A DNA stretch of 64,000 nt from Treponema sp. UBA792 (GTDB lineage: Bacteria > Spirochaetota > Spirochaetia > Treponematales > Treponemataceae): assembly GCA_002296965.1 (NCBI GenBank), contig DBIW01000031.1, positions 48,572 through 112,571 of the forward strand, given 5' to 3'. Below are positions 8,893 to 17,940 of the stretch, in pieces. Below the pieces are notes generated by a model. It was not told where the DNA came from, did not search any database, and saw only the letters and a program-made list of their open reading frames with translations. The position numbers and the translations under genes were made by a program. Position 1 is the stretch's first letter, and each line of letters opens with the position of its first letter.

Positions 8893-10032
8893 TCATTCTC
8901 CGATTATGATGCTGACCAAAGTCTGGTTTGAATTTATCCGTCCGATCTGCTCTCCGTAGCTTGAGAATCCCGCGAAGTCAAGTCCGTGCGATCCGTAGAG
9001 CCTGCAAATCTTGTCGCAGATTCCCTGCTGCTGGAAGATTATCGTGCGCAGGATGCAGTTTATGAGAATTATGCAGCCCGGATGCGGAATTTCCCTGAGT
9101 GCGGAATTCAGCGATTCCTCGATTTTTTCTTTTATCGGAACAAGCTCCATCAGCTCGACTGTTGAATTTGCAAGGACGCGCGAGTACATGTTTATCGTTC
9201 CGTCCGGATTGAAGCACGCGATTGACGAGATGAAAGTGTGTCCGCCGAAAACTCTTCCGAACGGATTTGTGAGAGCCGCAGAATCTGCCTTGGATTCGGG
9301 AATTCCTAGAAGTTCCGCATAACGTCTGCGCGGATTCATTCCGTCGAGTGAAATTATTTTTCTTATGTAAGTGTCCGCCTGAGTGATTTTTGTGCGCTTT
9401 CCCGACGGCTTGAAAATGTTTTCCTTCTGGATGAAGAACGGAAGCGGAGTCTTCACAAAAAGAATGGCGGCTCCGTCAGAAACGACTTTTCCGTTGCAGC
9501 TTACGAATGTCTTTTTGAATTTTAAATCGTCTCCGGCTGAACCGCCTGCTATCATGAAGTCGTCGTTTTTTATGACCGCATAGAAAAATGAGAGGAGGGC
9601 TTCCTCCGCGTTGCAAAGTCCGTTCACGAAAGTTATGGCGAACGCGTTCCTGTGCGATGTGGGATCCGCGCATCTTATTCCGATTTTTGCCGCCGCATCC
9701 TCAAGCTCCTTTTTATGCACAATCGGAAATTTGTCAACTCCGTCGAACACAACGCCCGAAAATTTTGTCCTGTCGCATGAGAGTGCGGTCAGAACTATCG
9801 AACGGCTCGTGAATCCCTGCTTTGAAATTTCACCTGAAGTTGTTGTTCCTATAACCTGCGCTCCGCTGAATTTCTCGTGCAGCAAGGTTGAAAGAATTTC
9901 AAAGTCATAGTCCGACGATGCGAAGAAAAGCACCGCGTTGTATCTTTCCGGCGGATTTTTCAGCTTCCTGACCAACTCCTGCGCAGCACTTTCCGCGTCT
10001 GCCTGCCCGCTGAAAACAATTTCCTGTTTCAT
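8893..10032 (-). CDS. FIST-domain sensor protein (FIST_N and FIST_C)
   Basis: A 379-residue soluble protein with the two-part FIST architecture: FIST_N about residues 15-200 ([31 protein letters not shown]) and FIST_C about 215-365 ([13 protein letters not shown] stretch, [39 protein letters not shown]). FIST domains are described as sensory modules thought to bind small ligands such as amino acids. The true start is the ATG at 10032: GGAG lies six bases before it, while an upstream in-frame TTG overlaps that ribosome site. It forms a tight operon with the soluble chemotaxis transducer, so it probably supplies the missing input domain as a separate protein. Confidence 0.88.
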   Translation of the reverse strand: MKQEIVFSGQADAESAAQELVRKLKNPPERYNAVLFFASSDYDFEILSTLLHEKFSGAQVIGTTTSGEISKQGFTSRSIVLTALSCDRTKFSGVVFDGVDKFPIVHKKELEDAAAKIGIRCADPTSHRNAFAITFVNGLCNAEEALLSFFYAVIKNDDFMIAGGSAGDDLKFKKTFVSCNGKVVSDGAAILFVKTPLPFFIQKENIFKPSGKRTKITQADTYIRKIISLDGMNPRRRYAELLGIPESKADSAALTNPFGRVFGGHTFISSIACFNPDGTINMYSRVLANSTVELMELVPIKEKIEESLNSALREIPHPGCIILINCILRTIIFQQQGICDKICRLYGSHGLDFAGFSSYGEQIGRINSNQTLVSIIIGE

Positions 10033-10065
10033 TATGCGCTCCAATATCTGATTTTAGGATACCCC

Positions 10066-10095
10066 ATTATAGCACTGTTCTTCTGATGCTGTAAA
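10066..10095 (-). promoter_or_regulatory. Promoter of the FIST-transducer operon
   Basis: A perfect TATAAT (10071-10066) with an extended -10 TG two bases earlier, 18-base spacer, and TTTACA (10095-10090). It reads towards the FIST gene and leaves a leader of about 25-30 bases containing the GGAG site. Confidence 0.65.
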
Positions 10096-10202
10096 TGCCG
10101 GGCGCGGGCGGAAGGATGCCCCGGCTGAATATGTTGATTTTTTTTCCATATTAGTGTTAGACTTCCGCAATAAACGCAGTGATGAACACCACATCATTTT
10201 AA

Positions 10203-10219
10203 TTGCCGCAGGGCGGCAA
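10203..10219. promoter_or_regulatory. Perfect palindrome upstream of ABC importer operon, candidate operator
   Basis: TTGCCGC-AGG-GCGGCAA is a perfect 7+7 inverted repeat with a 3-base centre, 26 bases before the ATG of the binding-protein gene. Its position suits a repressor site or a leader hairpin. I did not find a second copy in the window and no regulator lies beside it. Confidence 0.35.
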
Positions 10220-10245
10220 CGCGGATTCATTCAATCGAGGACGAA

Positions 10246-11517
10246 ATGAAGAGAATTTCATCTGTCATCCTTTCTGCAGTGGCGGCCGTCTGTGTTTTTT
10301 CCGGCTGCTCAAAAAAATCATCAGGGCCGGTTTCCGTGGAAATCTGGCACACTTACAACGGAACCCAGCAGGACGCTCTGAGCAAGATTGCGGCCGATTT
10401 CAACGCGTCGCAGTCTGAATATGAGGTCAAGGTTCTTTCCCAGGATTATTCAGGCTTCGCCGATACCGTCTACAACGCAGTTGCCAACGGTGTCGGACCC
10501 AGCATAATTTTCAATTACGGTTCCACCGCCGTGGACTATGCGAAGGAAGGTCTTGCTGTCGATATTTCAGCCTTTATCGCCGAGGACGAAAAGAAGGGAG
10601 ACACGGTGATGCGCGGAATAATTGATTCGCTTCCGCGGGCGATGCAGGCGGATGTGAAGGGATTCGAGGGCGGCGGAATTTATTATCTTCCGGGCTGCAC
10701 GACAGGACCTGTTTATTTCTACAACAAGACGCTTTTTGACGAGCTTGGACTGAATCCTCCGAAGGACTGGAAGGAGCTTGAGGATGTCGCGAGGACTGTC
10801 TATGAGAAGAAGGGAATCGCCGGATTCCATTCTGACGGACTTGTTGACAACATCCAGTCGATGATAATGCAGAGCGGACTCGGATATATTGATGCATCGA
10901 GCAGAAAGGTTCTCTTTGCCGGTGAGAAGCTTGCCGAAATCTATCAGTGGTATGCGGACTGCTGCCGAAAAGGATGGTTTGAGTTCAACACGGTCGGAAA
11001 ATATGCCTCCGAGGATCTTGTCACCGGCGCGATCGCATCTTTCTCCGGTTCCTGCGTCAATGACCAGTATATAAAGATGGACGGCGCCGAGCTCGGAATG
11101 GCTCCATGGATTTCATCATCGGGCGGACGCTCGTTCTACACCGCATGGAACCGCGGGCCGATTTTTCTGAAGAGGAATGTCAATGCGGACCGCGGCGCCT
11201 ATGAATTCGTGAAATTCTTCCTGTCACCGGAGAACAACTGCGCCTGGGCTTCCGCAAATTCGGCGCTTTCACCTTACGGCACGACGCAGAAGACGGATGC
11301 GTATCAGTCATACATAAAGAATCTTCCCGAGACATCAGCCTTGCCGTGCGTTCAGGCGAACCTCGCGGTTTCTGGCTCGTTTCCGAATGTGCACGGCGGC
11401 TCGCTTGTGCGCAACATACTTGTTGAGTATCTGAACAACGTCGTTGACGGAAAGATGACCGCTCAGGAGGCCGTGGCCGGAGTTGAGCGCGACTGCAACG
11501 CGGCTCTTGCCGAATAG
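10246..11517 (+). CDS. ABC importer solute-binding lipoprotein, UgpB/sugar type
   Basis: A 423-residue extracellular binding protein (family 1). It begins with a lipoprotein signal peptide ending VFSGC, so the mature protein is anchored by its N-terminal cysteine at residue 21. The mature start (VEIWHTYNGTQQDALSKI) and later stretches (YYLPGCTTGPVYFYNKTLFDELGL) match the UgpB/MalE-like group that captures glycerol-3-phosphate or oligosaccharides. GAGGA precedes the ATG. It heads a four-gene operon with ATPase and two permeases, so this importer is complete. The substrate cannot be named from sequence alone; sn-glycerol-3-phosphate or its diesters is one possibility, a sugar another. Confidence 0.88.
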   Translation: MKRISSVILSAVAAVCVFSGCSKKSSGPVSVEIWHTYNGTQQDALSKIAADFNASQSEYEVKVLSQDYSGFADTVYNAVANGVGPSIIFNYGSTAVDYAKEGLAVDISAFIAEDEKKGDTVMRGIIDSLPRAMQADVKGFEGGGIYYLPGCTTGPVYFYNKTLFDELGLNPPKDWKELEDVARTVYEKKGIAGFHSDGLVDNIQSMIMQSGLGYIDASSRKVLFAGEKLAEIYQWYADCCRKGWFEFNTVGKYASEDLVTGAIASFSGSCVNDQYIKMDGAELGMAPWISSSGGRSFYTAWNRGPIFLKRNVNADRGAYEFVKFFLSPENNCAWASANSALSPYGTTQKTDAYQSYIKNLPETSALPCVQANLAVSGSFPNVHGGSLVRNILVEYLNNVVDGKMTAQEAVAGVERDCNAALAE

Positions 11518-11518
11518 A

Positions 11519-12595
11519 ATGAAAGTAACGCTTGACAAGGTGACAAAAATATTCGGGAAGACAACCGCCGTGAATGATTTTTCGGCGGAGCTTCCCGACG
11601 GACATCTCATCTGTCTGCTCGGACCGTCCGGCTGCGGAAAATCCACAGTTCTTAATATGCTCTGCGGAATTACGGATGTGACTTCCGGGCGGATTCTGTT
11701 TGACGGCCGTGATGTAACTGCCATGCCTCCTGACAGGCGCAATATCGGAATGGTTTTCCAGAATTACGCGCTTTATCCGCATCTTTCCGTTTTGGAGAAC
11801 ATAACGTTTCCCCTTGAGGTGCGCGGAATTCCCCGGAAGGAACGTATAAGCCGCGCGGAGAAAATCGCGGCTCTTGTTCATGTCGACATGCTTTTGGGGC
11901 GTTTTCCGGGCGAGCTGTCCGGCGGCCAGCAGCAGCGTGTCGCCATAGCGCGCGCCCTTGTAAAGGAACCGAGCCTTCTCCTGATGGACGAGCCGCTGTC
12001 CAATCTTGACGCCCGTCTGCGGCTTGAGATGCGCGAGGAGATAAGGCGGATCCAGCAGGAGACCGGAGTTACAGCCGTCTTTGTCACGCATGATCAGGAG
12101 GAGGCGATGGCGGTTTCGGACAGCATAATATTGATGAGGGACGGTTCGTTTGTTCAAGGCGGACTTTGCCAGGAGCTTTACGACAATCCGAACTCCGCTT
12201 TTGTCGCCGACTTTCTCGGAAATCCTCCTGTAAATAAAATTTCCGGAGGAAAAATTCTCCGTGGCGGAGAGACGGATCTGTTCTGTACAGACGGTCTTGA
12301 AATTCCGCTTGGATTCAGGGTTGCGTCCTCTGTTCCGCCGGAGCGCGGCGTTACCCTTTCCATACGTCCGGAGTCATTTTTCTGCTCTGCTGACGGATTT
12401 CCGGCGGAGGTGGCATCTGTCTCGGTTATGGGAAAGGACCGGATTGTCGGAGTTCATTGCGGCCAGGTCTTTTTTAGGGCGGTGCTCCAGAATGACGGCG
12501 AGAATCCGCTGCGGGCAGGGGATTCCGTAAAATTCGGACTGAGGAGAAATGGTGTATTCCTGTTCGATTCCGGAACCGGAGAAAGGATTTTATGA
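11519..12595 (+). CDS. ABC importer ATPase, UgpC/MalK/MsmK type
   Basis: A 358-residue ATPase of the CUT1 sugar-importer class: Walker [10 protein letters not shown], signature [15 protein letters not shown], Walker [16 protein letters not shown], switch [10 protein letters not shown], then a C-terminal regulatory OB-like domain (residues 240-358). The ATG begins one base after the stop of the binding protein, so translation is coupled; an upstream in-frame start at 11483 would overlap that gene and is unlikely. The stop overlaps the first permease start by four bases. This is the only ABC ATPase in the window and, being of the MsmK type known to serve several importers, is a candidate to energise the ATPase-less permeases at 29086-37176. 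Confidence 0.95.
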   Translation: MKVTLDKVTKIFGKTTAVNDFSAELPDGHLICLLGPSGCGKSTVLNMLCGITDVTSGRILFDGRDVTAMPPDRRNIGMVFQNYALYPHLSVLENITFPLEVRGIPRKERISRAEKIAALVHVDMLLGRFPGELSGGQQQRVAIARALVKEPSLLLMDEPLSNLDARLRLEMREEIRRIQQETGVTAVFVTHDQEEAMAVSDSIILMRDGSFVQGGLCQELYDNPNSAFVADFLGNPPVNKISGGKILRGGETDLFCTDGLEIPLGFRVASSVPPERGVTLSIRPESFFCSADGFPAEVASVSVMGKDRIVGVHCGQVFFRAVLQNDGENPLRAGDSVKFGLRRNGVFLFDSGTGERIL

Positions 12596-13506
12596 GCGGA
12601 GCCGAGACGGACGGAAGATGGCGAAGAATTTTCTCTTGTGCGGAGCCATGGCTTTATCTGGCTCCGTTCCTTCTGTTCATAGCAGTCTTTACTGTATATC
12701 CGGTGATAAATGTCTTTCTCCTTTCGTTCAAACAGAACTACAGCGCGCTGCGCGGCGCTTATGACGGCTGGAGCCTTGAGAATTACAGGGCTGTTCTTTC
12801 CGACCCGAAATTCCGTTCAGCTATGGTGAACACGGTTGTGTACGTCATCTGCGTCGTTCCGGCGAGCACTGCGGTTGCCGTCACCGCGGCCTGTCTTCTG
12901 AATTCAAAAATCCGGGGAATAGGAATTTTTCAGACCGCATTCTTCATGCCGATGGTGACATCTATAACTGCCGTCGGACTTATCTGGCGTTTCATGTTCA
13001 ACCAGCAGTATGGGGTGATAAATTTTCTGCTCTCAAAATTCGGGGCTGGAAAGATAGGCTGGCTTGTCGATTCACGGTGGTCACTTCCTGCTCTGGTCAT
13101 TTTCGGAATCTGGAACATCCTTCCGTTCACCATAATCCTGATGCTGTCCGGACTTCAGAACATCGACAGGATGTATTACACGGCCGCGAAAGTTGACGGG
13201 GCGGGGAAATCCAGGATTTTCTTCAGGATAACGGTGCCGCTTCTCTCGCCGACGATTTTTCTTGTCCTCATAATGAACACAATCTCGTGCTTCAAGGTTT
13301 TCAGCGAGCTTTATCCTCTGTTCAACGGAAAGCCCGGTCCGTATTACAACCTTTACACGGTGGTCTATTATATCCGGTATGCGATGATGGAAAAAAGAAA
13401 GTACGGCTATGCCGCCGCCGCCGCGGTTGTCCTTTTTGTCTGCATAATGATTTTTACGCTGTTTCAGCTCGCGCTGCGCAGAAGAATGCGGCGCAGGGGG
13501 TTGTGA
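12592..13506 (+). CDS. ABC importer permease, UgpA/MalF type
   Basis: A 304-residue inner-membrane protein with six predicted helices and the cytoplasmic EAA-type loop (YTAAKVDGAGKSRIFF) that contacts the ATPase. It overlaps the ATPase stop by four bases (ATGA) and is followed after one base by the second permease. Together they would form the heterodimeric channel of the importer whose binding protein is at 10246. The N-terminal 20 residues are hydrophilic and may start later at the start of the first helix, but the coupled ATG is the best choice. Confidence 0.93.
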   Translation: MSGAETDGRWRRIFSCAEPWLYLAPFLLFIAVFTVYPVINVFLLSFKQNYSALRGAYDGWSLENYRAVLSDPKFRSAMVNTVVYVICVVPASTAVAVTAACLLNSKIRGIGIFQTAFFMPMVTSITAVGLIWRFMFNQQYGVINFLLSKFGAGKIGWLVDSRWSLPALVIFGIWNILPFTIILMLSGLQNIDRMYYTAAKVDGAGKSRIFFRITVPLLSPTIFLVLIMNTISCFKVFSELYPLFNGKPGPYYNLYTVVYYIRYAMMEKRKYGYAAAAAVVLFVCIMIFTLFQLALRRRMRRRGL

Positions 13507-13507
13507 T

Positions 13508-14335
13508 ATGTCAGGAAGAAAGATAATATCCGAAATTCCTGTTTATATTGTCCTGACGTTCGGCGCCGCGGTGATGGTTTTTCCTTTCGTATGGATGGTT
13601 CTCGGCTCATTCAAGACGTTTCAGGAGGCGATAGCGTTTCCGCCGAAACTGCTGCCGTCGCATTTTTCATTTGAGAACTACAGGAAGGCATTCGGAATGG
13701 CTCCTTTCGGAAGATACTTTCTGAATTCTGTTCTTGTCATGGCGATTTCCGTCACCTGCACGACTTTTACGACCGTGCTTGGCGCGTTCGCCTTTTCCAG
13801 ACTGAATTTTCCGGGCCGGAGCCTCATTTTCTCCGTGCTGCTCAGCCTGATGATGATTCCGTTTGAGATGCTGATAATAACGAACTATACGACCGTCGTG
13901 AGGCTGGGACTTTACAATACGCTTCCGGCGCTGGTGCTCCCTTTTGTCAGCAGCATTTTCTACACATATATTCTTAAGAATTTCTTTGATACGGTTCCTG
14001 ACAGCCTGTATTATTCGGCAAGGATTGACGGCGCGTCGAACTGGATGTATCTGTGGCGGATAATGTTTCCGCTTGCGAAGCCGTCTGTCTTCACCATCAT
14101 ACTGCTTGACGCGCTCTCATCGTGGAATTCATTTATCTGGCCGCTCTATATAACATCCGACCAGCGCTCAAGGACATTGCCCTACGGACTTCAGGTGTTT
14201 ACGACGGAAGCCGGCTCCATGCAGGAGCTTCTGATGGCTGCCTCCACCGTTATTGTTCTGCCCATGATAATCCTGTTTCTGGCCGCAAGAAAATACATAA
14301 TCAGCGGAGTCTCAAGGGGCGGTATAAAAGGCTAG
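13508..14335 (+). CDS. ABC importer permease, UgpE/MalG type
   Basis: A 275-residue second permease of the same importer, with six helices and an EAA loop reading YSARIDGASNWMYLW. The C-terminal AARKYIISGVSRGGIKG is the usual tail of MalG/UgpE-type subunits. It starts one base after the stop of the first permease. The operon order binding protein, ATPase, permease, permease is complete, and a long hairpin follows the stop. Confidence 0.93.
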   Translation: MSGRKIISEIPVYIVLTFGAAVMVFPFVWMVLGSFKTFQEAIAFPPKLLPSHFSFENYRKAFGMAPFGRYFLNSVLVMAISVTCTTFTTVLGAFAFSRLNFPGRSLIFSVLLSLMMIPFEMLIITNYTTVVRLGLYNTLPALVLPFVSSIFYTYILKNFFDTVPDSLYYSARIDGASNWMYLWRIMFPLAKPSVFTIILLDALSSWNSFIWPLYITSDQRSRTLPYGLQVFTTEAGSMQELLMAASTVIVLPMIILFLAARKYIISGVSRGGIKG

Positions 14336-14346
14336 TTCCGGACAAA

Positions 14347-14382
14347 ACGCAGGATGCCGGAAAATTTCCCGGCGTCCTGCGT
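14347..14382. terminator. Long hairpin between convergent operons
   Basis: ACGCAGGA-T-GCCGG pairs with CCGGC-G-TCCTGCGT: 13 pairs with one mismatch. It sits 11 bases after the permease stop and 23 before the end of the convergent phosphatase gene, so it probably ends both messages. The T run is poor on the plus strand. Confidence 0.6.
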
Positions 14383-14405
14383 CATGCGGTTTCCTTCAGT
14401 AATTC

Positions 14406-15170
14406 CTATGTTTCCTGCAGCACGTCGCAGAAATATCCGCTTGACGACACCGGCTCGCCGCCTTCACGCAAATGCCCCGTGTCGCCCAGTCTTTCCACCC
14501 TGAAAAACGCCTTTCCGCGGATCCGTTCCTCGGAATTAAGCACGGTGACGGAAGCGGGAGCCACGAAAAAGCCCTGCCACAGCTGAACCGGTGACAGTCC
14601 TGTAAGATGCGCGATAATCGTGAACATTACTCCAAGGTGGCAGAAGAACACCAGCGTGCAGTCCTCGTCCAGATTCTTTTCCGGAACAAGCTGATAGCGC
14701 TCCTGCGTGAAATTCGGGTTGTCCTTTTTCCCGTCGGTCCTGTACAACATTCCATCACGTTTGTATCCGAATTCTGCAAGAAGTCCGTCGATTCCGCGGC
14801 ACACCTTTTCGTAATTCTCTCCGACGTTTCCGGCTTTCATGTACGGAGTCTCCGTCCATCTGTCTTTGTCGAAGAAGCCTTTTTCCGCCGTGTAGAATTC
14901 CGGCAGAAGATCCCAGCAGACTCTGTGCTTTCCGTCCGCGGCATAATAGTAGAATTCCTGGAGCCAATCACGCGTGTCCGCCGTCATGCCAAGCCTTTCC
15001 AGCGACGGTCTTGCTGTGGCCTGCGCGCGTCCAAGCGGTGAGCAGAAAATTTTTGTTATGCTCCATCTCGCGACGCGCCCGGCAAGCAGTTCCGCCTCCC
15101 TTCTGCCTTTTTCGGTAAGGTTGTCGGCCTTGTAGTCCGGATCGCCGTGCCGGATAAATATCAGCCTCAT
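14406..15170 (-). CDS. Histidine phosphatase family protein
   Basis: A 254-residue cytoplasmic enzyme of the phosphoglycerate-mutase-like phosphatase superfamily. The phospho-accepting histidine is in LIFIRHGDPD (residue 8), the companion arginine in the SPLGRAQATA stretch, and the second catalytic histidine in VFFCHLGV. The middle of the protein (about 75-160) is longer than in the smallest members. Its ATG is one base from the glyA stop, so the two are co-translated. The pairing with glyA raises the possibility of a metal-independent phosphoserine phosphatase, as known for some members of this superfamily, but the sequence does not prove a substrate. Confidence 0.85.
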   Translation of the reverse strand: MRLIFIRHGDPDYKADNLTEKGRREAELLAGRVARWSITKIFCSPLGRAQATARPSLERLGMTADTRDWLQEFYYYAADGKHRVCWDLLPEFYTAEKGFFDKDRWTETPYMKAGNVGENYEKVCRGIDGLLAEFGYKRDGMLYRTDGKKDNPNFTQERYQLVPEKNLDEDCTLVFFCHLGVMFTIIAHLTGLSPVQLWQGFFVAPASVTVLNSEERIRGKAFFRVERLGDTGHLREGGEPVSSSGYFCDVLQET

Positions 15171-15171
15171 T

Positions 15172-16671
15172 TTATTTTACGAATTCCTTTTTGAGGAACG
15201 CAAGGTCAAGCTCCGGGTAGAGCACGTGTCTCGCGAGCAGCGCCTGGACACGTCTTTTTCCCTCAGCCTCGGCCTCCGAGTCAATCACGAATTTTCCCTT
15301 TGCCGGCTTTCCGTCCTTTGTGATTCCCGGTTTTGTTCCCTTCAGCACTAGGTCGATTATAGCGGCGATTTCCTTCATGTCGTTTTTGTCCATTCCGAGC
15401 GTGGTGACGGCCGGAGTTCCGACCCTGATTCCGCTTGTCCACCAGGGGCCGTTCTTGTCGAACGGAAGCGCGTTGGCGTTCAGTGTGACTCCGCACTGGA
15501 ACATCGCGGCCTCAGCCTGTTTTCCTGTAAGCCCGAAAGTCGATGTGTCTATGAGCATAAGGTGATTGTCGGTTCCGCCGGTCTGGAGTCTCATTCCGAG
15601 TCTGATACATTCGTCAGCCAGAGCCTTTGCGTTGTCGGCGACATTTCTGGCATAGTCACGGTAGGCCTGTGTTCCTGCCTCTCTGAATGCGACCGCTTTT
15701 GCCGCCATTATATGAGGAAGCGGACCTCCAAGCACCATCGGGCAGCCTTTGTTCACGCTGTCCGCAAGCCATTCACGGCAGAGAACTATTGCGCCGCGCG
15801 GACCGCGCAGAGTCTTGTGCGTCGTCGTGGTGACAATATCCGCCCATTTTACGGGATCATAGTCTCCTGTGAGAACCTTTCCCGCCACAAGTCCGGCGAA
15901 ATGCGCCATATCGACCATAAGAACGGCTCCGCATTTGTCGGCTATCGCCCTGAACCGGCGGAAGTCGATTTTTCTCGGATAGGCGGAGAATCCGGCAAGC
16001 AGGATAAGTGGCTTTACTTCCATCGCTTGTTTTTCTATTGCGTCGTAATCAAGAAGACCTGTCTCGCGGTCAACTGTATACGGATGGCTCTCGAACATTT
16101 TCGCGGACACGTTCATTCTGTAGCCGTGTGTAAGATGACCGCCGGAATAGTAGTCAAGTCCCATAAGCTTCTGGTTTCCGAGTCTCGCGCGCAGCGCAGT
16201 CCACTGCTCCTCGGTCATGTCGGTCAGGCTTTTCAGACCAAGCTCCTGAAGCGCCGGAAGCTCTATTTTCGCGTTCAGAACTGCCCAGTATGCGACCACG
16301 TTCGCATCGCATCCGGCGTGGGGCTGGACGTATGCATGTTCCGCGCCGAAGAGTTTTTTCGCCTCTTCCGCCGCCGTCATCTCAACGGCATCGACATTGA
16401 CGCAGCCGCCGTAATATCTGTGTTCCGGATAGCCTTCGGCGTATTTATCGGTGAGGAGGTTCCCCATTGCCGCCTGGACATTAAGCGAGCAGTAGTTTTC
16501 GCTCGCGACGAGTTTCAGATGCGCGCGCTGTGTCTCAAGTTCCTTTACGGCGTCAGCCGCGATTTCCGGGCAGACTTCCGCAGTTTTCTCAAGATTGGCG
16601 ACGTATGCTGTCATTGCGGCATTCGGTTTTCCTCCGCAAGAAGCAAGATAATTTTCCAAAGGTGTGGACAT
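15172..16671 (-). CDS. glyA: Serine hydroxymethyltransferase, long form
   Basis: A 499-residue PLP enzyme converting serine and tetrahydrofolate to glycine and methylene-tetrahydrofolate. The PLP lysine is Lys286 in THKTLRGPRG; other marks are LVASENY, NLLTDKYAEGYPEHRYYGG, and VDMAHFAGLVA. Ordinary bacterial enzymes have about 415-430 residues with this lysine near 229, so this one carries roughly 55 extra residues before it and some after it; I believe long forms occur in treponemes. GGAGG five bases before the ATG at 16671 fixes the start; the in-frame TTG further upstream is inside that site. It forms an operon with the histidine phosphatase. Confidence 0.95.
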   Translation of the reverse strand: MSTPLENYLASCGGKPNAAMTAYVANLEKTAEVCPEIAADAVKELETQRAHLKLVASENYCSLNVQAAMGNLLTDKYAEGYPEHRYYGGCVNVDAVEMTAAEEAKKLFGAEHAYVQPHAGCDANVVAYWAVLNAKIELPALQELGLKSLTDMTEEQWTALRARLGNQKLMGLDYYSGGHLTHGYRMNVSAKMFESHPYTVDRETGLLDYDAIEKQAMEVKPLILLAGFSAYPRKIDFRRFRAIADKCGAVLMVDMAHFAGLVAGKVLTGDYDPVKWADIVTTTTHKTLRGPRGAIVLCREWLADSVNKGCPMVLGGPLPHIMAAKAVAFREAGTQAYRDYARNVADNAKALADECIRLGMRLQTGGTDNHLMLIDTSTFGLTGKQAEAAMFQCGVTLNANALPFDKNGPWWTSGIRVGTPAVTTLGMDKNDMKEIAAIIDLVLKGTKPGITKDGKPAKGKFVIDSEAEAEGKRRVQALLARHVLYPELDLAFLKKEFVK

Positions 16672-16704
16672 TCTATCCTCCAAGAAATAAATACAGTTTT
16701 CCGT

Positions 16705-16733
16705 ATATTAACTTAAACTATACTGAAATTCAA
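16705..16733 (-). promoter_or_regulatory. glyA promoter
   Basis: TTGAAT (16733-16728), 17-base spacer, TAATAT (16710-16705) on the minus strand, about 34 bases before the ATG. Confidence 0.65.
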
Positions 16734-16792
16734 GCAAAATGCTGAAGTCGCCGGCTTGACACCCCCCTTTTTTTGTAATAGCGTCAGTTTTC

Positions 16793-17626
16793 ATGAGCCA
16801 TTTTGACGAAGACTTCAGGGAATTCACGGAATCAGGCTGTGACCGGGCGGCCTTTATAGGAAGGTTTTTTGACGGAAGGGGAATCGAATCTTTTACGATG
16901 CCGGTTGAGGGCAGAAATCACATTTACGTGAAATTTCCGTCCGGCGGATACAATCCTATGTTCAGGATAAAGACTGTGATAGCCCATTACGACAGGGTTT
17001 CGGGAAGTCCAGGCGCGAACGACAACAGCGCCGCGGTTTTCCGGATGATGCAATGGGCTGCGGAGCTTGCGTCCGGAAGCGATTTCCATAATGTCAGGCT
17101 TCTGTTCACCGACGGGGAGGAGCTTTCTGAGAACGGAGTCTCCTCGCAGGGCTCGTACAATCTCGCCGTCCTTTTCCGTAAGCTCGGAATAGTGAATGAT
17201 GATGTCTTCGTGTTTGACTGCATGGGACGCGGAACTGTTCCTGTAATCTGCGACGTGAGGATTCCGCGCAATGCCGGAGCAAAATTCAGGCGGGACTACG
17301 CCTTTCTCGAACGGCGCGCGGAGAAAATTCTGTCCGAAGCCTCGCCGGGAAGGTGGCTTAAGCTGCCGTCGTCCATGAGCGACAACGCCGGCTTTCTGGC
17401 CAACGGAATTCCTGCCGTGGCGTTCACGATGCTTCCTGCGGCGGAGGCTGAAACGTATTTGAATTCTATTGTGCGGGGAGACGGGACCGACATTCCCAGG
17501 ACATGGCGGCTGATTCACACTTCCGGGGACGACGTGGATTCACTTGATCCGGAGGCTTTTGTCATGACCGGAAGAATTCTGGACGCGCTTGCAAGGCAGA
17601 AGACGCCGGCCGTAAATATAATCTGA
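16793..17626 (+). CDS. M28-family zinc aminopeptidase-like protein
   Basis: A 277-residue protein with the metal-binding pattern of M28 peptidases: His in IAHYDR, bridging Asp in GANDNSAA, catalytic and metal Glu pair in DGEE, a later Asp in FDCMGR and the last His in LIHTSGDD. No signal peptide is visible, so it would cleave N-terminal amino acids or small amides in the cytoplasm. Some M28 members are glutaminyl cyclases or carboxypeptidases, so the exact reaction is open. No ribosome binding site precedes the ATG; a TTGACA lies upstream at 16756 but without a well-spaced -10. Confidence 0.85.
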   Translation: MSHFDEDFREFTESGCDRAAFIGRFFDGRGIESFTMPVEGRNHIYVKFPSGGYNPMFRIKTVIAHYDRVSGSPGANDNSAAVFRMMQWAAELASGSDFHNVRLLFTDGEELSENGVSSQGSYNLAVLFRKLGIVNDDVFVFDCMGRGTVPVICDVRIPRNAGAKFRRDYAFLERRAEKILSEASPGRWLKLPSSMSDNAGFLANGIPAVAFTMLPAAEAETYLNSIVRGDGTDIPRTWRLIHTSGDDVDSLDPEAFVMTGRILDALARQKTPAVNII

Positions 17627-17640
17627 GCGGGCGCGGAGAC

Positions 17641-17868
17641 TCAGTCGTCAGCCCCGTCTTCATTCCCGTCCTTTTTTTCCGTCTCCTCAGTTTTTTTTGC
17701 CGGTGCCGGAGCCGCTTTTTTCTTGATTTTTATCCGTGGCGGCCGCTTTTTGTAGTTCACGACGAAGTATGTGAATTTTATCACGATGAGCATCGCGACG
17801 ACGGTCGCAATCACGCGGAAGTCCGTGAGTACGGCCAGGATTATCGGGATGTAGCCGGAAATTTTCAT
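17641..17868 (-). CDS. Small membrane protein with charged Lys/Glu-rich tail, unknown function
   Basis: A 75-residue protein: hydrophobic residues 5-37 could span the membrane once or form a hairpin, then a basic stretch (YKKRPPRIKIKKK), an Ala-Pro linker and an acidic end (EETEKKDGNEDGADD). I do not recognise the family; the basic-then-acidic cytoplasmic tail is the only feature. It lies convergent to the M28 peptidase and divergent from hisH. Coding is supported by the membrane-like profile and codon use rather than by any ribosome binding site. Confidence 0.6.
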   Translation of the reverse strand: MKISGYIPIILAVLTDFRVIATVVAMLIVIKFTYFVVNYKKRPPRIKIKKKAAPAPAKKTEETEKKDGNEDGADD

Positions 17869-17903
17869 AATTACTTTATCGGCAGATTAATCAGGAATAT
17901 CAC

Positions 17904-17932
17904 TTGAAACACATCGCGTAATACATTAATTT
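17904..17932 (+). promoter_or_regulatory. Possible leaderless promoter of hisH
   Basis: TTGAAA (17904-17909), a 17-base spacer and a weak TAATTT (17927-17932) lie so that only eight bases separate the -10 from the hisH ATG, which has no Shine-Dalgarno sequence. Confidence 0.35.
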
Positions 17933-17940
17933 TTATCATT

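Noticed and set aside
11180..12157. 325-codon minus-strand ORF over the binding protein and ATPase genes
   Set aside because: Antisense to two well-supported genes; its protein has no recognisable motif and is rich in Arg and Ser, as shadow frames are.
15562..16716. 384-codon plus-strand ORF over glyA
   Set aside because: Antisense to glyA, which has all family motifs; no ribosome site or known family.
16756..16781. TTGACA and TAATAG before the M28 peptidase
   Set aside because: The spacer is 14 bases, too short for a normal promoter.
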